From a virus, in the IMG/VR virus record IMGVR_UViG_3300047560_001719, positions 1 to 57,799 of that record: a stretch of 57,799 nt of DNA; one strand, 5' to 3'. The notes beneath the pieces were generated by a model. That model was not told the origin of the DNA, did not search any database, and saw only the letters and a program-made list of their open reading frames with translations. The position numbers were made by a program, and so were the translations under genes. Shown one piece after another: positions 9,353 through 19,547 of this stretch. Position 1 is the stretch's first letter, and the number at the start of each line of letters is the position of its first letter.

Positions 9353-11776
9353 ATGTCAGTAACTCAGAAACTCGTTACGAGTAACTTCAACGTAGCCGCC
9401 GCGGCAAACTTCGTTAGCAGCTTTGCTAACAACGATTACTTCGTGTATGCAGCTCGACATATTCCTTATGCTGGCAGCGATACTTCTATTCCTGTTCCGA
9501 ACAACAGTATTCATACCACCGACATCGACGTATACGATAACATGATCTTTGCCAAGAGAGTCACGTCTTCTGATGTGGTTCATATGGCTGTCAAGAACCT
9601 ATGGACATCGAATACATACTACGATATGTACGATAATCTCGACGGAGATCTAGAAACAAAAGCTTTCTTTATCACAGTCGATGACGATACAGAATACAAT
9701 GTCTGGAAGTGTTTGTTCAACAACAGCACGAATACTGTACTGACCAACTCTACGGTGGCTCCATCGAGAGTAGGCAGTGCTGCTGACCTGAATCCGGTCG
9801 AGACTGGAGACGGTTATGTGTGGAAATATATGTACACCATTACCAAGACACAGTACGAAAAGTTTGCTACTTCTCAGTATATTCCTGTCATCGCCAACAA
9901 CGACGTGGTCGAAGGCGCTACTCGTGGCACGATCGAAGTTATCAAGGTAGAAGATGCTGGTGCTGGCTACGACAACTACATTGCAGACGGCACGTTCCTT
10001 TCAGGAGACATCACAGTCGGTGGTATCCCTACATTCTACGGTGCACCTGCCACTGCTGTATCGATCGACGATTACTATCAAGGTTGCGTCATCAAGATTA
10101 CATCTGGATTGGCCATCGGCGAGTATCGTAGAATCGTCAACTATGAAGGTACTGCGGCACAAAAGAAGTTCATTCTCGATCGTGCTTTCTTGATCACTCC
10201 ATCAGCAGGTGATACCTACGAAGTATACCCTTACGCTTTTGTTTGGGGAGACGGCGAAGAATCGACACCGGCTGAAGGCATCGTGTACATCGATTCTGCA
10301 TCGACCAACTCTATCAGTCGAGTAGAACTGCTCAATGTCGGTGAGAACTATCGTAAAGCCGAATCTTATGTTTCAGAGCAGCCTATTACGATCCCTCCAT
10401 CGATCTTTGACGAGACATACATTCAACTTCCGGAAGTTATCACCAGCGCTACTTACTTCTCTCCTGCATCTCTTCGACCGATTATCTCTCCTCGTGGTGG
10501 CCATGGATCAGATCCAAAGAACGAGCTGTTTGCGAAGAGAGTATGTCTCAGCGCAAAGTTCGTCAACAGCGAGAGCGGTATTATCCCGACAGAGAACGAC
10601 TTCCGTCAAGTCGGTCTAATCAAGAATGCCAGGTTTACACAGGTCGATATCAACATCACCAACTCAGTTGGTCCAGGTTTTTCTGTTGGAGAAAAAGTAT
10701 ACCAGTACAGAAAGCTGAAGCTTCACGGTAACGTAAGCATCAACGTTGACAGCACGACCATCGAAAAGACAAACTTCGGAGTCATCTCTACCAGCGCAAA
10801 CATCGTTAGCGGTGGTACAGGATATAATAGCACTGCCAACAACCAACTGGTCTTTAACAACAGCGGAACAGGCGGTTCAGGTGCAGCCGGCACGTTCTCG
10901 AACAACGGTTCAGGTGTTATCACATCAGTAACCATCACTTCGAACGGTTCTGGCTATGAGACAGCTCCGCTTGTTACTATCAACGGAGATGCCGGTGGAT
11001 CAAACGGCGTGATCACGGTTTCTCTTGCAAACCCTGATGCTCCTACGTATCAAGACGCATTCGCTGTAGGAGACTATGTACTCGTAACAGACGGATCGAA
11101 CAACTACATCTCGACAGTCGCTAACGTGCCTACAGACTATCGAATCACTACTGCTAATACAGACAGTTCGTTCACTGCAGACGACTGCGAAATCTCTGCT
11201 CTTGTTCTCGAAGCGAGCGGTATTGTTACCTACTCTGGTGTAAGTCAGATATCTCTTTCGAACGTGGCAGGAGTGTTCACTACTGGAAGTCGAATCTTTG
11301 GAACTGGTGGCATGTCAGGTGATACTGTAGTCAAGGTTTCTGGATCGACTGCAGAGATCACTGGTACTATCGAGATCAACGACAGAAACGCCAGCTCGTT
11401 CAACTACTCTCGTCAGCTAACTCGCCTAGTAGGAACCTTCAGTTCTGGTGGTGTTCCATTCCTTGAAGATGAAGAGATTACACAAGAAAGCTTGATCGCC
11501 TACGCTACTCCTCGCGGCAAGGTTCATCACCTTGAGACAACAGTCGGAGATGATATTCTTTGGATCAGTAACAAGTCAGGTATCTTTAATCTTGATCCTC
11601 GCGGCGTAAGAGATATCGCTGGCGCTGTATCGAGCGCAGAGCTTTCTCCGTTATTGAATAAATACTCTGGAGACTTTGTAGTAGGAAGCGGCGAAGTACT
11701 TTACTTGGAAAACCTAGATCCTATTACGCGAAACGATAACAAATCAGAAATTATAAAGATAGTATTGGAGTTTTAA
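9353..11776 (+). CDS. 8: gp8-like baseplate wedge protein, enlarged
   Basis: The product has 807 residues against 334 for T4 gp8. The N-terminal part carries the gp8 signature: an early YFVYAARHIPYAG strand, a YNVWKCLFNNSTN segment and the hallmark DGYVWKYMYTI near residues 148-158. The middle and C-terminal parts contain inserted Gly/Ser-rich beta segments, including a sequence around 10790-11020 with GGTGYNSTANN and SNGSGYETAPLVTING. It begins directly after the gp7-like stop codon. gp8 dimers form part of the wedge core that holds the outer baseplate; the extra length is probably surface decoration. Confidence 0.85.
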   Translation: MSVTQKLVTSNFNVAAAANFVSSFANNDYFVYAARHIPYAGSDTSIPVPNNSIHTTDIDVYDNMIFAKRVTSSDVVHMAVKNLWTSNTYYDMYDNLDGDLETKAFFITVDDDTEYNVWKCLFNNSTNTVLTNSTVAPSRVGSAADLNPVETGDGYVWKYMYTITKTQYEKFATSQYIPVIANNDVVEGATRGTIEVIKVEDAGAGYDNYIADGTFLSGDITVGGIPTFYGAPATAVSIDDYYQGCVIKITSGLAIGEYRRIVNYEGTAAQKKFILDRAFLITPSAGDTYEVYPYAFVWGDGEESTPAEGIVYIDSASTNSISRVELLNVGENYRKAESYVSEQPITIPPSIFDETYIQLPEVITSATYFSPASLRPIISPRGGHGSDPKNELFAKRVCLSAKFVNSESGIIPTENDFRQVGLIKNARFTQVDINITNSVGPGFSVGEKVYQYRKLKLHGNVSINVDSTTIEKTNFGVISTSANIVSGGTGYNSTANNQLVFNNSGTGGSGAAGTFSNNGSGVITSVTITSNGSGYETAPLVTINGDAGGSNGVITVSLANPDAPTYQDAFAVGDYVLVTDGSNNYISTVANVPTDYRITTANTDSSFTADDCEISALVLEASGIVTYSGVSQISLSNVAGVFTTGSRIFGTGGMSGDTVVKVSGSTAEITGTIEINDRNASSFNYSRQLTRLVGTFSSGGVPFLEDEEITQESLIAYATPRGKVHHLETTVGDDILWISNKSGIFNLDPRGVRDIAGAVSSAELSPLLNKYSGDFVVGSGEVLYLENLDPITRNDNKSEIIKIVLEF

Positions 11777-11780
11777 TTAA

Positions 11781-14700
11781 ATGGCTCTGAAAACAGACCT
11801 AAACGTATCTCCTTATTACGACGACTTCAGCGTATCGAAGGACTTCTATCGAGTTCTCTTCCAGCCAGGTGTCGCCGTTCAGGCTCGTGAGCTTAACCAA
11901 CTCCAGTCGATTCTGCAGAACCAGATCGAGAAGTTTGGTGACAACGTCTTCAAGCGTGGCACGATCATTGACGGATGTACCATTACTAAGCACGACATGG
12001 TGCCATACATCAAGATCAACGACCTTGCTACAGACGGTCTGCAGGTAGACGTTTCTCTTTATAATAACCTGTACGTTCGTAATACCAGCAACGTAGAAGC
12101 ATACGTTATCAAGACTGTAGCCGGTCTTCAATCACAGTCTCCTGACCTCAATACTCTTTATGTTCGTTACATTAACTCAGGTGCAGATGGCAACACTGAC
12201 TCGTTCTCAGCCGGCGAAACCCTGACAGTCTTCGATAAGTCTTATCCGATCTTTAACATTCGTGTGAACGACGGTGCATCGAAGTTCGGTAACAGCGACA
12301 CGGTCGTGGTGATGTCTTCTCTCGCAGTTCAGAACTCGACAGGCGGAGCAGCTGCAGCCGGTAGCTTTACTGCAGGTTCTGTCATTCAGAATGGTGTTGC
12401 TAACGCAGTCATCATCGAAGCTAACACAACTGCCAACAGCGAAGCTCTGATCCTGAAGGTTCGTCCTGAATGGGTCGATCTACAGTCTGCTAACACCATC
12501 AAGTGGAGATTCTCTGCTGGTGAATCGATTCGTAACGTCACTTCGGGTGTATCAGCAAATGTAGTTGCCATTATCGGTTCTGGTGCAGTCGGTTCTATTA
12601 CTACCGACTCTCTTGGTAAAGTCACAGATATTCAGGTTGTCGGTCAAGGTTCTGGATACTACGTTGAGCCTTACGTTACCATTGCTAACAACACCACAGG
12701 TTCTACTTTCACCTCGACAGAACTTCAAGAACTACAGCTAGCCGGTGAAACCTTCCTTACCAACATTCAGGTGGCCAATGCGGCTGCTCTTCCTATCGGT
12801 ACAGGATACGGTATCACGATCAGCGAAGGCACGATCTATCAGAAGGGATTCTTCTCTCGTGTCGAGTCTCAGTTCGAGATCGTCAATAAGTACTCGAACA
12901 CTGGTTTCGATAAGTCTGTAGGTTTTCATACAGAAGAAAGCATCATCAACTCGAGTCAAGATCAGACTCTTCTCGACAACGCAACAGGAACGTTTAACTA
13001 CGCTGCTCCTGGTGCAGATCGCCTGAAACTAACTCCTGTCATCAAAGTCTTTGACAAGACTGTTGCCGATGCCAACACCGAGTTCCTTCCGATCATCGAG
13101 TTCACAGACGGTAGAGCATACCGTGTCAACCAAGATACGGTTTACAACGTTATCAATCGCCAGCTTGCAAAGAGAACATACGAAGAGTCAGGTAACTACG
13201 TTATCGATCAGTTCCTTACTCTGTCAAAGGATTCTACGACTTTCTCTGAAACGAGTGATTCGTTCAAGCTTACTATCGATCCAGGTAAAGCTTACATCAA
13301 CGGTATTCGTATCGAAACTATCGACAACTACAAGCAAAGCGTCGATAAGGGTACAACGAAGCTGAATGAACCGGCCGCGCAGACACGTCTCGGTTACGGT
13401 AACTTTGTAGTCGTCGACGAACTTGCAGGTTCGTTTAACTTCGACTTTGGTTCTCAAGTAGATCTATACGATACTGCTGCAAACTACATCAGCACCGGTG
13501 CGTCGACTATCACAGCTTCGGGAACGAAGATCGGTACTGCTCGTATCCGTACTTTTGCATGGCAAGACGGAGACATCGGTAGCAGCACATGTAAGTATCG
13601 CATGTATCTGTTCGATATCAACATGAATGCAGGTCAAACGTTCAGCAACGTAAAGAGCATCTACTACGGAAGCGGCAACAAAGCTATCGCCGATGTGGTG
13701 CTCGATGTTAATCTGAACATCGCTGTTCTACAAGATACACGCGACTCTTCGCTTCTCTTCAAGATGAAGAATGCTACGTCTAACGTATCGAACATGACTT
13801 ATCAGTTCAGAACAGTCGACACCGCAGAGACTTCAAACTCTGCGGGTTATGTTGTTCTAAATCTTCCATCAGGCCAATACTTCCCTTACTCTGAAGATTT
13901 GAGCACTTCAGAGAAGCGTGATATTCTGGTTATTCCAAACGGAAACTTCAAGTCGCAGACTACCGGAACCGGTTCTATCTCGACCGCAAACAACACAACT
14001 CTGACCGTAACTGGTTCAGGTACGCTGTTTGCTACGCAGTTTGCTCCTGGAGATTGGGTTCTACTCGCCAACTCCACTGGAGGTAACACTTCATACGGTC
14101 AGATCTCATCGATCACGAACAGCACATCGATGTCGCTAGTATCGACTCCTGGTAAAACATACAGCGGTGGTAGCATCACTCTTTACTATCCACAGAACGT
14201 TCCTATCTCTCTAACAAACAAGGCCAGCAGATGGGCCAACGTCAGCAGCTCGAACAGTCAGGTCATGACAATCTACTTTGGTAACACCGTTGCCAACGCT
14301 ACGTCGAACGCTGCAGCTTCGATGCCAGTCTCTGTAGTATACAACGCTCAGCGAAACAACGTCAGCTCTGCTGCCAAGACATCGAATCGTGGTAACTATG
14401 CTCGTATCGTGATCGCGAACAACAACAGCGCAGGAATTCGCGGGCCATGGCCACTCGGTGTATCAGACGTATACCGCCTTCGTGGAGTGTGGAAGAAAGA
14501 CGGAGCTTCGCAAGAAGTCACATTCAACGTCTCGACTAATATCACCGGCTCTGGTACAGCGAACGCTTTCATCACCGTATCTAACAACCCGTTTGCAAAC
14601 GGTGATTCGCTAGTATACTCGAACACTGCAGGCACCGGTGTAGTAGGCGGACTGACCAATGCCAGCACTTACTACGTAGTGTATGCCAACACCTCTGGCT

Positions 14701-17195
14701 TTGCTCTCGCATCGACAAGAGGAGGTGCAAACCTCACTCTGTACTCGAACTCTTCGTCGACTCATAAGTTTACTGGCAACGCAGTCTTCTTTACAGAGAA
14801 CACATACGGCGTGACAGACGTAACAGGCGATTTCTTCATTGACAGCCGTCAGAACGAAGATTTCCTTGACATCTCTCGCCTTGCTAGAAAGCCGCGTGCA
14901 GATAGTCTAGCAGCTACAGACGTGCTTCTTGTCAAGTTTGATGCGTTCACATCTGCATCTGGTGTCAAGACGATCTCGTCATACAATATCACTGATACTG
15001 CAAACCTCACTTCGCTGGTCAGCGATACAGGAGTGCACACTCTTGAAATCCCAGAATTTGTAGGAAAGAACGGCACGTACTACGATCTTCGTGACTATGC
15101 CGATATGCGTCCGGCGGCTGCTAACACGATCAACTATATCACGAACATCTCTGCTACAGCAGCAGGTGCAAACGCTGCATCGATCATCAACCCAACTCTT
15201 CCATCGAACACCAACTACTTTGCTTCTGCGAGCTCGTACTTCCCAGTACCGAACTCGACCATGACAGCAAACGTTAGCTCTTATCTCGGAAGAATGGATC
15301 GTGTGATCATCAACTCCGTTGGAGCTTTTGAAATCAGATCGGGTGAACCGGGTACTGATCCTGTTGTTCCACAAGAACAAGACAACTCTCTGACTCTACA
15401 GATCTATAACATTCCTCCTTATCCTTCACTGCCAGAATCTCTGTCTGCAGACATGATCAGCATCGCTGATACGAAGGTGCAGAGCGAAGCTACAGGTAAG
15501 AGAAAGCGTAACTACACCGTCAAGCCATTGATCAGCGCTTCTGAACGCACAAGAATTCAGCAGCGTCGCTACACGATGGCAGACATCGGTAGCCTTGATA
15601 AGAGAATCAAGGATCTCGAGTACTACGTATCGTTCACTCTCGCAGAAGCTCTTGCAAAGGCTCGCTTCATTCCGAGCGGTCTCGATGCAGCGGTCGATCG
15701 CTTTAAGTTTGGATTCTTCGTCGATCCGTTCACAGACTACAACTACTCTGAAGTTGGCCACGCAGAGTTCTACGCTTCTATCAGAGACGATCAACTCGGT
15801 CCGTTCCTGAAAGAACTGAACCTGCAGTTTATGCCTGATGGTGGTGGAGAGTTCGAAGGTATCCTGACTCTTCCATATGTGGAAGTTACCATCGGTGAAC
15901 AGAATGCTATCACCAATGGACCTATCCCAGCTGCTCCTGTTGCTAACACTGCTACACCTACTCCTGTTGCAAACACCACAGGTGATGTCACTGTAACCAC
16001 AGTAACTCAGCGTATCGAGACCATCATTCAGTCTCAGCGTTCAACAAGCCACAGCGACAGCGGCTCGGTGTACGAAGAGTTTACATACACCTTCAGCAGC
16101 TTCTCTGGCCCAGTCGAGTTCTACATCAACTCTCAAGACAACGTGATGTCTGCATCTGTCTATCAGAGTACTACACCAAACGGTCCATGGTCTCTGACTA
16201 CAAACTCGTTGACAGCTCAATCTATCACTGACGCAGACGTTGCTCGAATCTATCAGATCAGCAGCCTAAACGAGGGCAAGCCGATCGAGCATAAGGGTTC
16301 ACTCGACTATAAGTCGTATCCGTCGGGTATCGATTCTGGCCACTTCTGGGAAGATCAGTTCAAGATGCTTTGGACGCATGATCCGGCTGCAGGTCAGTAT
16401 GTAAAGATTCGTATCTACAAGGGTGATCACCACAGCGGATTCCTTGGTGGTGGCGGAAGCAACAGCGGTAAGTACGGATTCTTGATGAAGTATCCTACAG
16501 ACACTGTTACTACCGAGATCAGAACTGTTCCGAACCCAGCGACGTTCCAGTATACTGGCATCGTACACAGTATTTCTCCAGATTCGTTCACAGTATCTGA
16601 AGGATTGCAGACCATCGGAGATTATTACTACGGATTTGCTTATACGTATCCGTACATCGCAGATGCTCAACGCTTCACGATCTCGGTATCTGGCCTGAAG
16701 CCAAATACAAACCATACGTTCAACTTCGACAGCGAAGATAGAACTTCGAAGTGTTCGCAGATAAGAACATCGACTACGAATACCACTGGTCTAAAATCAG
16801 ATGCTAACGGTGTTCTTACGTTCGACTTCTACTACGATGCGGGACTCGATGAAGCCGGAACAGATGTTGAAGCTCGCAACCGTGCGATCGCAAGCATCGC
16901 CGGTCAGAAGCGCTTCTCGATCGACAACAATGACGGTACTTCGAGAGCTGCCGGCGTGATCACGATGGCTTACTACACCAACAATCCGACAGGATATGAT
17001 TACCTGAACGTTTCGCCGACAACGACTGGTGCAGCTACATCTACTACCGGCACTACCACTGCTCCAGTAGATACTGCAACAGCTGCATACAGCGATACGA
17101 CTGCTGCGACCGGATCTTATAACGTGGTGACTCTCGATATCAATAAACAGCTTGAGATCGAAATTGCAAGAGCGATGAACGGCATCTACTACTAA
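11781..17195 (+). CDS. DUF4815-like giant virion structural protein
   Basis: At 1804 residues this is the longest protein in the window. Its opening (LNVSPYYDDFSVSKDFYRVL, then LFQPGVAVQARELNQLQSIL and EKFGDNVFKRG) is characteristic of DUF4815 proteins in marine T4-like phages, which are virion or baseplate-periphery components. A helical stretch near residues 1245-1310 (EQ..RRYTMADIGSLDKRI, then LEYYVSFTLAEALAK) is also typical. Inserted beta modules include a GxGT-type domain (about 13961-14190) and one copy of the FANGDxVxY domain (about 14530-14780) shared with the gp7-like protein and the sheath. The C-terminus is Thr/Ala-rich and ends in a short helix. It follows gp8 by four bases. Its role at the periphery, linking fibres to the baseplate, is inferred from gene order. 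Confidence 0.75.
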   Translation: MALKTDLNVSPYYDDFSVSKDFYRVLFQPGVAVQARELNQLQSILQNQIEKFGDNVFKRGTIIDGCTITKHDMVPYIKINDLATDGLQVDVSLYNNLYVRNTSNVEAYVIKTVAGLQSQSPDLNTLYVRYINSGADGNTDSFSAGETLTVFDKSYPIFNIRVNDGASKFGNSDTVVVMSSLAVQNSTGGAAAAGSFTAGSVIQNGVANAVIIEANTTANSEALILKVRPEWVDLQSANTIKWRFSAGESIRNVTSGVSANVVAIIGSGAVGSITTDSLGKVTDIQVVGQGSGYYVEPYVTIANNTTGSTFTSTELQELQLAGETFLTNIQVANAAALPIGTGYGITISEGTIYQKGFFSRVESQFEIVNKYSNTGFDKSVGFHTEESIINSSQDQTLLDNATGTFNYAAPGADRLKLTPVIKVFDKTVADANTEFLPIIEFTDGRAYRVNQDTVYNVINRQLAKRTYEESGNYVIDQFLTLSKDSTTFSETSDSFKLTIDPGKAYINGIRIETIDNYKQSVDKGTTKLNEPAAQTRLGYGNFVVVDELAGSFNFDFGSQVDLYDTAANYISTGASTITASGTKIGTARIRTFAWQDGDIGSSTCKYRMYLFDINMNAGQTFSNVKSIYYGSGNKAIADVVLDVNLNIAVLQDTRDSSLLFKMKNATSNVSNMTYQFRTVDTAETSNSAGYVVLNLPSGQYFPYSEDLSTSEKRDILVIPNGNFKSQTTGTGSISTANNTTLTVTGSGTLFATQFAPGDWVLLANSTGGNTSYGQISSITNSTSMSLVSTPGKTYSGGSITLYYPQNVPISLTNKASRWANVSSSNSQVMTIYFGNTVANATSNAAASMPVSVVYNAQRNNVSSAAKTSNRGNYARIVIANNNSAGIRGPWPLGVSDVYRLRGVWKKDGASQEVTFNVSTNITGSGTANAFITVSNNPFANGDSLVYSNTAGTGVVGGLTNASTYYVVYANTSGFALASTRGGANLTLYSNSSSTHKFTGNAVFFTENTYGVTDVTGDFFIDSRQNEDFLDISRLARKPRADSLAATDVLLVKFDAFTSASGVKTISSYNITDTANLTSLVSDTGVHTLEIPEFVGKNGTYYDLRDYADMRPAAANTINYITNISATAAGANAASIINPTLPSNTNYFASASSYFPVPNSTMTANVSSYLGRMDRVIINSVGAFEIRSGEPGTDPVVPQEQDNSLTLQIYNIPPYPSLPESLSADMISIADTKVQSEATGKRKRNYTVKPLISASERTRIQQRRYTMADIGSLDKRIKDLEYYVSFTLAEALAKARFIPSGLDAAVDRFKFGFFVDPFTDYNYSEVGHAEFYASIRDDQLGPFLKELNLQFMPDGGGEFEGILTLPYVEVTIGEQNAITNGPIPAAPVANTATPTPVANTTGDVTVTTVTQRIETIIQSQRSTSHSDSGSVYEEFTYTFSSFSGPVEFYINSQDNVMSASVYQSTTPNGPWSLTTNSLTAQSITDADVARIYQISSLNEGKPIEHKGSLDYKSYPSGIDSGHFWEDQFKMLWTHDPAAGQYVKIRIYKGDHHSGFLGGGGSNSGKYGFLMKYPTDTVTTEIRTVPNPATFQYTGIVHSISPDSFTVSEGLQTIGDYYYGFAYTYPYIADAQRFTISVSGLKPNTNHTFNFDSEDRTSKCSQIRTSTTNTTGLKSDANGVLTFDFYYDAGLDEAGTDVEARNRAIASIAGQKRFSIDNNDGTSRAAGVITMAYYTNNPTGYDYLNVSPTTTGAATSTTGTTTAPVDTATAAYSDTTAATGSYNVVTLDINKQLEIEIARAMNGIYY

Positions 17196-17199
17196 GCAG

Positions 17200-17207
17200 C
17201 ATAAATA
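17200..17207 (+). promoter_or_regulatory. Late promoter (CATAAATA) before 17227 gene
   Basis: A NATAAATA octamer lies in the short gap after the DUF4815 gene and is followed by a GAGGA ribosome-binding site (17216-17220) and an ATG at 17227. Confidence 0.7.
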
Positions 17208-17226
17208 AAGATAAACGAGGAACTGC

Positions 17227-19338
17227 ATGTCTTTCAATTATATTCAAACATTTTATGTGAACCCTGAAAGAGTCGCGAACGCGGCTGAAGTCATGCTGAC
17301 TTCTGTCGAAGTAAGTTTTAAGTCTAAACCTGAAAGAGGCAGAGCAACTTCAGGCGCTATCGCTCCTGGTATCAACGCATGGATCTGTGAAGTAGAGAAC
17401 GATTCTCCTATCGAAAGTAGAGTGATCAAGAATTCTCTTGTATACGTAGAGTACGATCAAGTCCCTACTTCAAACGACGGTTCGGCTGCCACTGTTGTTG
17501 GTTTCAGAACACCAGTAAGACTGGCTACTGGCCGTTACTACGGTCTTGTTCTCAAGTTTAACGATCCTGCATACGATGTATGGACCAATATTCTTGGAGA
17601 AAGACTCGTAAAAGACGGTGTGACGACAAACGATCTTTCAACTGGTATTCGCGGAACGCATGGCGGGAAGCTTTATACTTGCACGAATACAAACTCGCAT
17701 CGCGAGATGCCAGATCGTGATATCAAGATCAAGATCAAGGTTGCTAAGTTTACAGCAAACAATGTCTCTGTCAACCTCGTCAACAGAGACTATGAGTTCT
17801 TCACCATCGACAACACCAACACGGGTGCATTCATCGGTGGAGAGTATGTTTATCAAAACATTGCAAACCAAACAGGTACGGTTACAGTATCTTCTTCAAG
17901 CCAGAACGTTGTCGGTGTAGGCACTACATTTACGAGCCATGCCACCGGAGATAAGATCGTCGTGGCTAGCGGAGGTTCTACAGAAGTACTCAAGATCACA
18001 AACATCACTAACACTACACACATGACTGTAGACCGTTCTCCTCCGTTCTCAGCAACGGGTATCGGATACAAGCTTCCTCCACTCGCGTTGGTTTATAAAG
18101 TAGACTATCCAAAAAATCTGGTTATACTTGTAGACTCGACCGCAAACTCATCCGTCAAGTATGCAGTAGGAGGAGGTAGACTCGTAGGTGTTCGCTCTGG
18201 AGGTACTGCTAACATCGCATCGATCGATCGTTATCCAGTCGATAACTTCAAGCCTTCGTTCCTGATCGGCAACCCTACCGGTTCTACGTACACTCTGAAC
18301 TATCAGATCGCCAACTCATCGAACCAGCTTTCTTCGTCTTCTACCAACATCAACCTTCTGCAGATGAACAAGTCTGCAACGACTGGTTATGTTCTATCGA
18401 GATCGGTAGAGGTGGATACTTCGAAGAGCTCGAATCTTTTTGGAACTCTGAGAAAGTCAGTAGTAGCCAACCTAAACATCACAGTATCGACTGACGAAAA
18501 AGATCGATTCTCGGTGCCGTACGCTACGAGCCGAGAGATGGACTTTTACTTCTATCAGAACGACATCAACAACACTTATACCGAGACTCGTACGGTCGGC
18601 CTTTCTTCTATCGCAGAGTATGACACCGAAACAGGCCCGAACGGTCTTGCCAAGTCGAAGTACATCTCGAAGGTGATCAACTTCGCTCAAGACAAGTACG
18701 CCGAAGATATCGTTGTCTATCTGACTGGATATCGCCCAGCTGGAACTCAGATCAAGGTATATGCCAAGATCCATAACGCTGCGGACAGAGAATCTTTTGG
18801 CAGCAAGGCGTGGACTCCTCTAATCCTGAAGGACAACGTCGATCGTTACAGTTCTACAGATCCTCGCGATATGTACGAGTACACATACGGGTTCGACGTC
18901 AATCCAGAAGTTCAAACCGAACTGAGCGGTACAGCTACTATTACATACAACTCGAACACGATCACTACCACTGCAGACCAATCGGCTATCTTGACAGCAG
19001 GTGATCTCATTCGAGTTCGTGATGCCGACTTCGGTAATCAAGAAGTGTACGTAGTATCTTCTGCTAACACCACGGCTATCAGCACATATCGTAAGATCAC
19101 CACTTCTAGCCTCGTATCATCAGGAGTTACTCGTTCAGACATCGTGATCGATAAGCTGAAGTACAGAAACACTGCATGGAACAACGTAGAGAACGATAAT
19201 CAAGTTCGTTACGTTAACAGTGAGTATGCGGAGTTCGATCGTTACACATCGATGCAGATTAAGGTGGTCTTGCTGGCTGAACAAACACATGTAGTTCCGA
19301 AGGTAGAGCAGATTCAAGTCATCGGAGCTTCTGCATAA
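17227..19338 (+). CDS. Large virion structural protein of marine T4-like type
   Basis: The 703-residue product has no catalytic motif that I recognise. The N-terminal 190 residues (NYIQTFYVNPERV, ATSGAIAPGINAWICEVE, ATGRYYGLVLKF) resemble structural proteins that follow the DUF4815 protein in marine T4-like genomes. Two GxGT-type beta modules are visible: one near 17874-18075 (core VVGVGTTFTSHATGDKI) and a weaker one near 18934-19110. The part around 18640-18870 (YISKVINFAQDKYAEDIVVY, YRPAGTQIKVYAKI) looks like a carbohydrate-binding or jelly-roll-type domain, but this is tentative. It overlaps the next small gene by TAATG. Confidence 0.7.
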   Translation: MSFNYIQTFYVNPERVANAAEVMLTSVEVSFKSKPERGRATSGAIAPGINAWICEVENDSPIESRVIKNSLVYVEYDQVPTSNDGSAATVVGFRTPVRLATGRYYGLVLKFNDPAYDVWTNILGERLVKDGVTTNDLSTGIRGTHGGKLYTCTNTNSHREMPDRDIKIKIKVAKFTANNVSVNLVNRDYEFFTIDNTNTGAFIGGEYVYQNIANQTGTVTVSSSSQNVVGVGTTFTSHATGDKIVVASGGSTEVLKITNITNTTHMTVDRSPPFSATGIGYKLPPLALVYKVDYPKNLVILVDSTANSSVKYAVGGGRLVGVRSGGTANIASIDRYPVDNFKPSFLIGNPTGSTYTLNYQIANSSNQLSSSSTNINLLQMNKSATTGYVLSRSVEVDTSKSSNLFGTLRKSVVANLNITVSTDEKDRFSVPYATSREMDFYFYQNDINNTYTETRTVGLSSIAEYDTETGPNGLAKSKYISKVINFAQDKYAEDIVVYLTGYRPAGTQIKVYAKIHNAADRESFGSKAWTPLILKDNVDRYSSTDPRDMYEYTYGFDVNPEVQTELSGTATITYNSNTITTTADQSAILTAGDLIRVRDADFGNQEVYVVSSANTTAISTYRKITTSSLVSSGVTRSDIVIDKLKYRNTAWNNVENDNQVRYVNSEYAEFDRYTSMQIKVVLLAEQTHVVPKVEQIQVIGASA

Positions 19339-19547
19339 TGTTAGTAAAAACTGAAACAGAAGGCTACATGAAGGACACCACGTCTGGAGCTTTCATAAAT
19401 ACAGATGACGCATCGTATGCCCGATTTCTGGCACAAAGATCGAATATCAAGAAGAACAACGATCTTTGCAAAAGAATCGACGCGGTGGAAGATGATCTAA
19501 GAGAGATTAAGAACCTACTCTTACAAGTAGTTAACGGAAGAAATTAA
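19338..19547 (+). CDS. Small coiled-coil protein
   Basis: The 69-residue product has a flexible N-terminus and a C-terminal heptad-like helix (KRIDAVEDDLREIKNLLLQVV) that probably forms a coiled coil. Both ends overlap neighbours by TAATG, so it is translationally coupled to the structural protein before it and the fibre after it. A trimerisation or chaperone-like role for the fibre is inference. An internal CATAAATA octamer (19394-19401) could act as a late promoter for the following fibre gene. Confidence 0.7.
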   Translation: MLVKTETEGYMKDTTSGAFINTDDASYARFLAQRSNIKKNNDLCKRIDAVEDDLREIKNLLLQVVNGRN

